Source: Galeopsis tetrahit
Taxonomy: Eukaryota > Streptophyta > Magnoliopsida > Lamiales > Lamiaceae
Length of the DNA stretch: 64,000 nucleotides
Reading direction: 5' to 3'
Assembly (NCBI GenBank): GCA_963675135.1
Contig: OY776124.1
Location: 18,722,066-18,786,065, forward strand
Shown here: positions 63,686 to 64,000 of the stretch, piece by piece
How the letters are laid out: each line of letters opens with the position of its first letter
Position numbering within the stretch: position 1 is the stretch's first letter
The notes under the pieces: model-generated
What the model was told of the DNA's origin: nothing
The model's input: only the letters and a program-made list of their open reading frames with translations
Databases searched by the model: none
Translations under genes and position numbers: made by a program

Positions 63686-63790
63686 ATCAAATTGAGCCCA
63701 AATCAAATTGAGCCCAAATAGGGTATTCTTAGCCCAAATCAAATTGAGCCCAAATAGGGTATTCTTAGCCCAAATCAAATTGAGCCCAAG
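63686..63790. repeat. Tandem repeat, about 37-bp unit
   Basis: 'agcccaaatcaaattgagccc' plus 'aaatagggtattctt' repeated two to three times without visible change. Confidence 0.8.
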
Positions 63791-64000
63791 TAATTCAAAA
63801 TTCGAAATCCTAACTACTTGCACAAAAATCTCCAGGCCTACACCTATAAATAGAGGCCTCATTTCATTCATTTTCATGATCAAGAAATCAGAAGCATTCA
63901 AGGCTCTAAAATTCTCTGCAGAGATTTTAGAGTGTTCTTCAGCAAGCGGAGGATCTTCAAAGGCGTTCTTCGTACAAAGCGACGAGAAGTGGTGTTCGAG

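Larger units (their letters stand above)
63455..64000 (+). repeat. Start of an LTR, cut by the right window edge
   Basis: Begins TGTTGGAATAAATTT. Contains two short tandem repeat arrays and a TATAAATA box at 63846 (cacctataaatagagg), followed by a transcript-like CAAG-rich region to the window end. These traits suit U3 and R of a plant LTR; without the internal region the family is unknown. Confidence 0.45.

Overview
The window is repeat-dense nuclear DNA of a flowering plant, probably a eudicot. The signs are Stowaway MITEs, hAT and Mutator-type elements, very large Ty1/copia elements with a third ORF, a Tat-type Ty3/gypsy element with a second RNase H, a plant BAHD acyltransferase pseudogene and a fragment of ribosomal protein L27a. 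I see no intact host gene. Almost all protein-coding sequence belongs to transposable elements.

Layout. 1-2686: 3' end of a large copia-like element (C-terminal part of its third ORF, polypurine tract, 3' LTR). 2960-3630: deletion derivative of a pogo/Lemi1-like transposon. 3716-5951: degenerate copia pol on the minus strand, itself carrying a 339-bp insertion. 6012-6244: Stowaway-type MITE. 6656-7010: LINE RNase H remnant. 7499-8082: non-autonomous Mutator-like element with perfect 9-bp TSDs. 8083-13431: AT-rich DNA with tandem duplications, foldback sequences and a decayed MITE.

13432-54487 is one Ty3/gypsy insertion (TSD AGTGG on both sides) opened up by later insertions. Inside it is a hAT-like element (14491-44275); inside that a TIR element with an 8-bp TSD (14753-43649); inside that a minus-strand copia element (15791-43421, TSD GTTGG); and inside the gag of that copia a second, plus-strand copia of the same family (27434-41528, TSD CTGTC). 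LTR divergence agrees with this order: about 4.5 percent over a sampled part of the gypsy LTRs, about 0.6 percent in the outer copia, and 3 differences in 1720 bp in the inner copia. A separate, almost intact autonomous hAT (44776-48333, TSD CACCGGAG) sits in the gypsy 3' region. One gypsy LTR has also received a MITE and, uniquely, a 375-bp piece of an RPL27a gene.

54488-64000: an 84-bp minisatellite, AT-rich DNA, a multiply frameshifted BAHD acyltransferase pseudogene (56962-58747, minus), three MITEs (one nested in another), an inverted-repeat element, a promoter-like segment, a pair of direct repeats of about 620 bp, and the start of another LTR at the right edge.

The inner copia looks complete and possibly competent: intact gag, pol and 1022-codon ORF3, PBS, PPT and near-identical LTRs. 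Because it landed head-to-head in a relative, the two copies form an inverted repeat with arms of more than 11 kb. That could make hairpin RNA and silence the family. This silencing role is inference.
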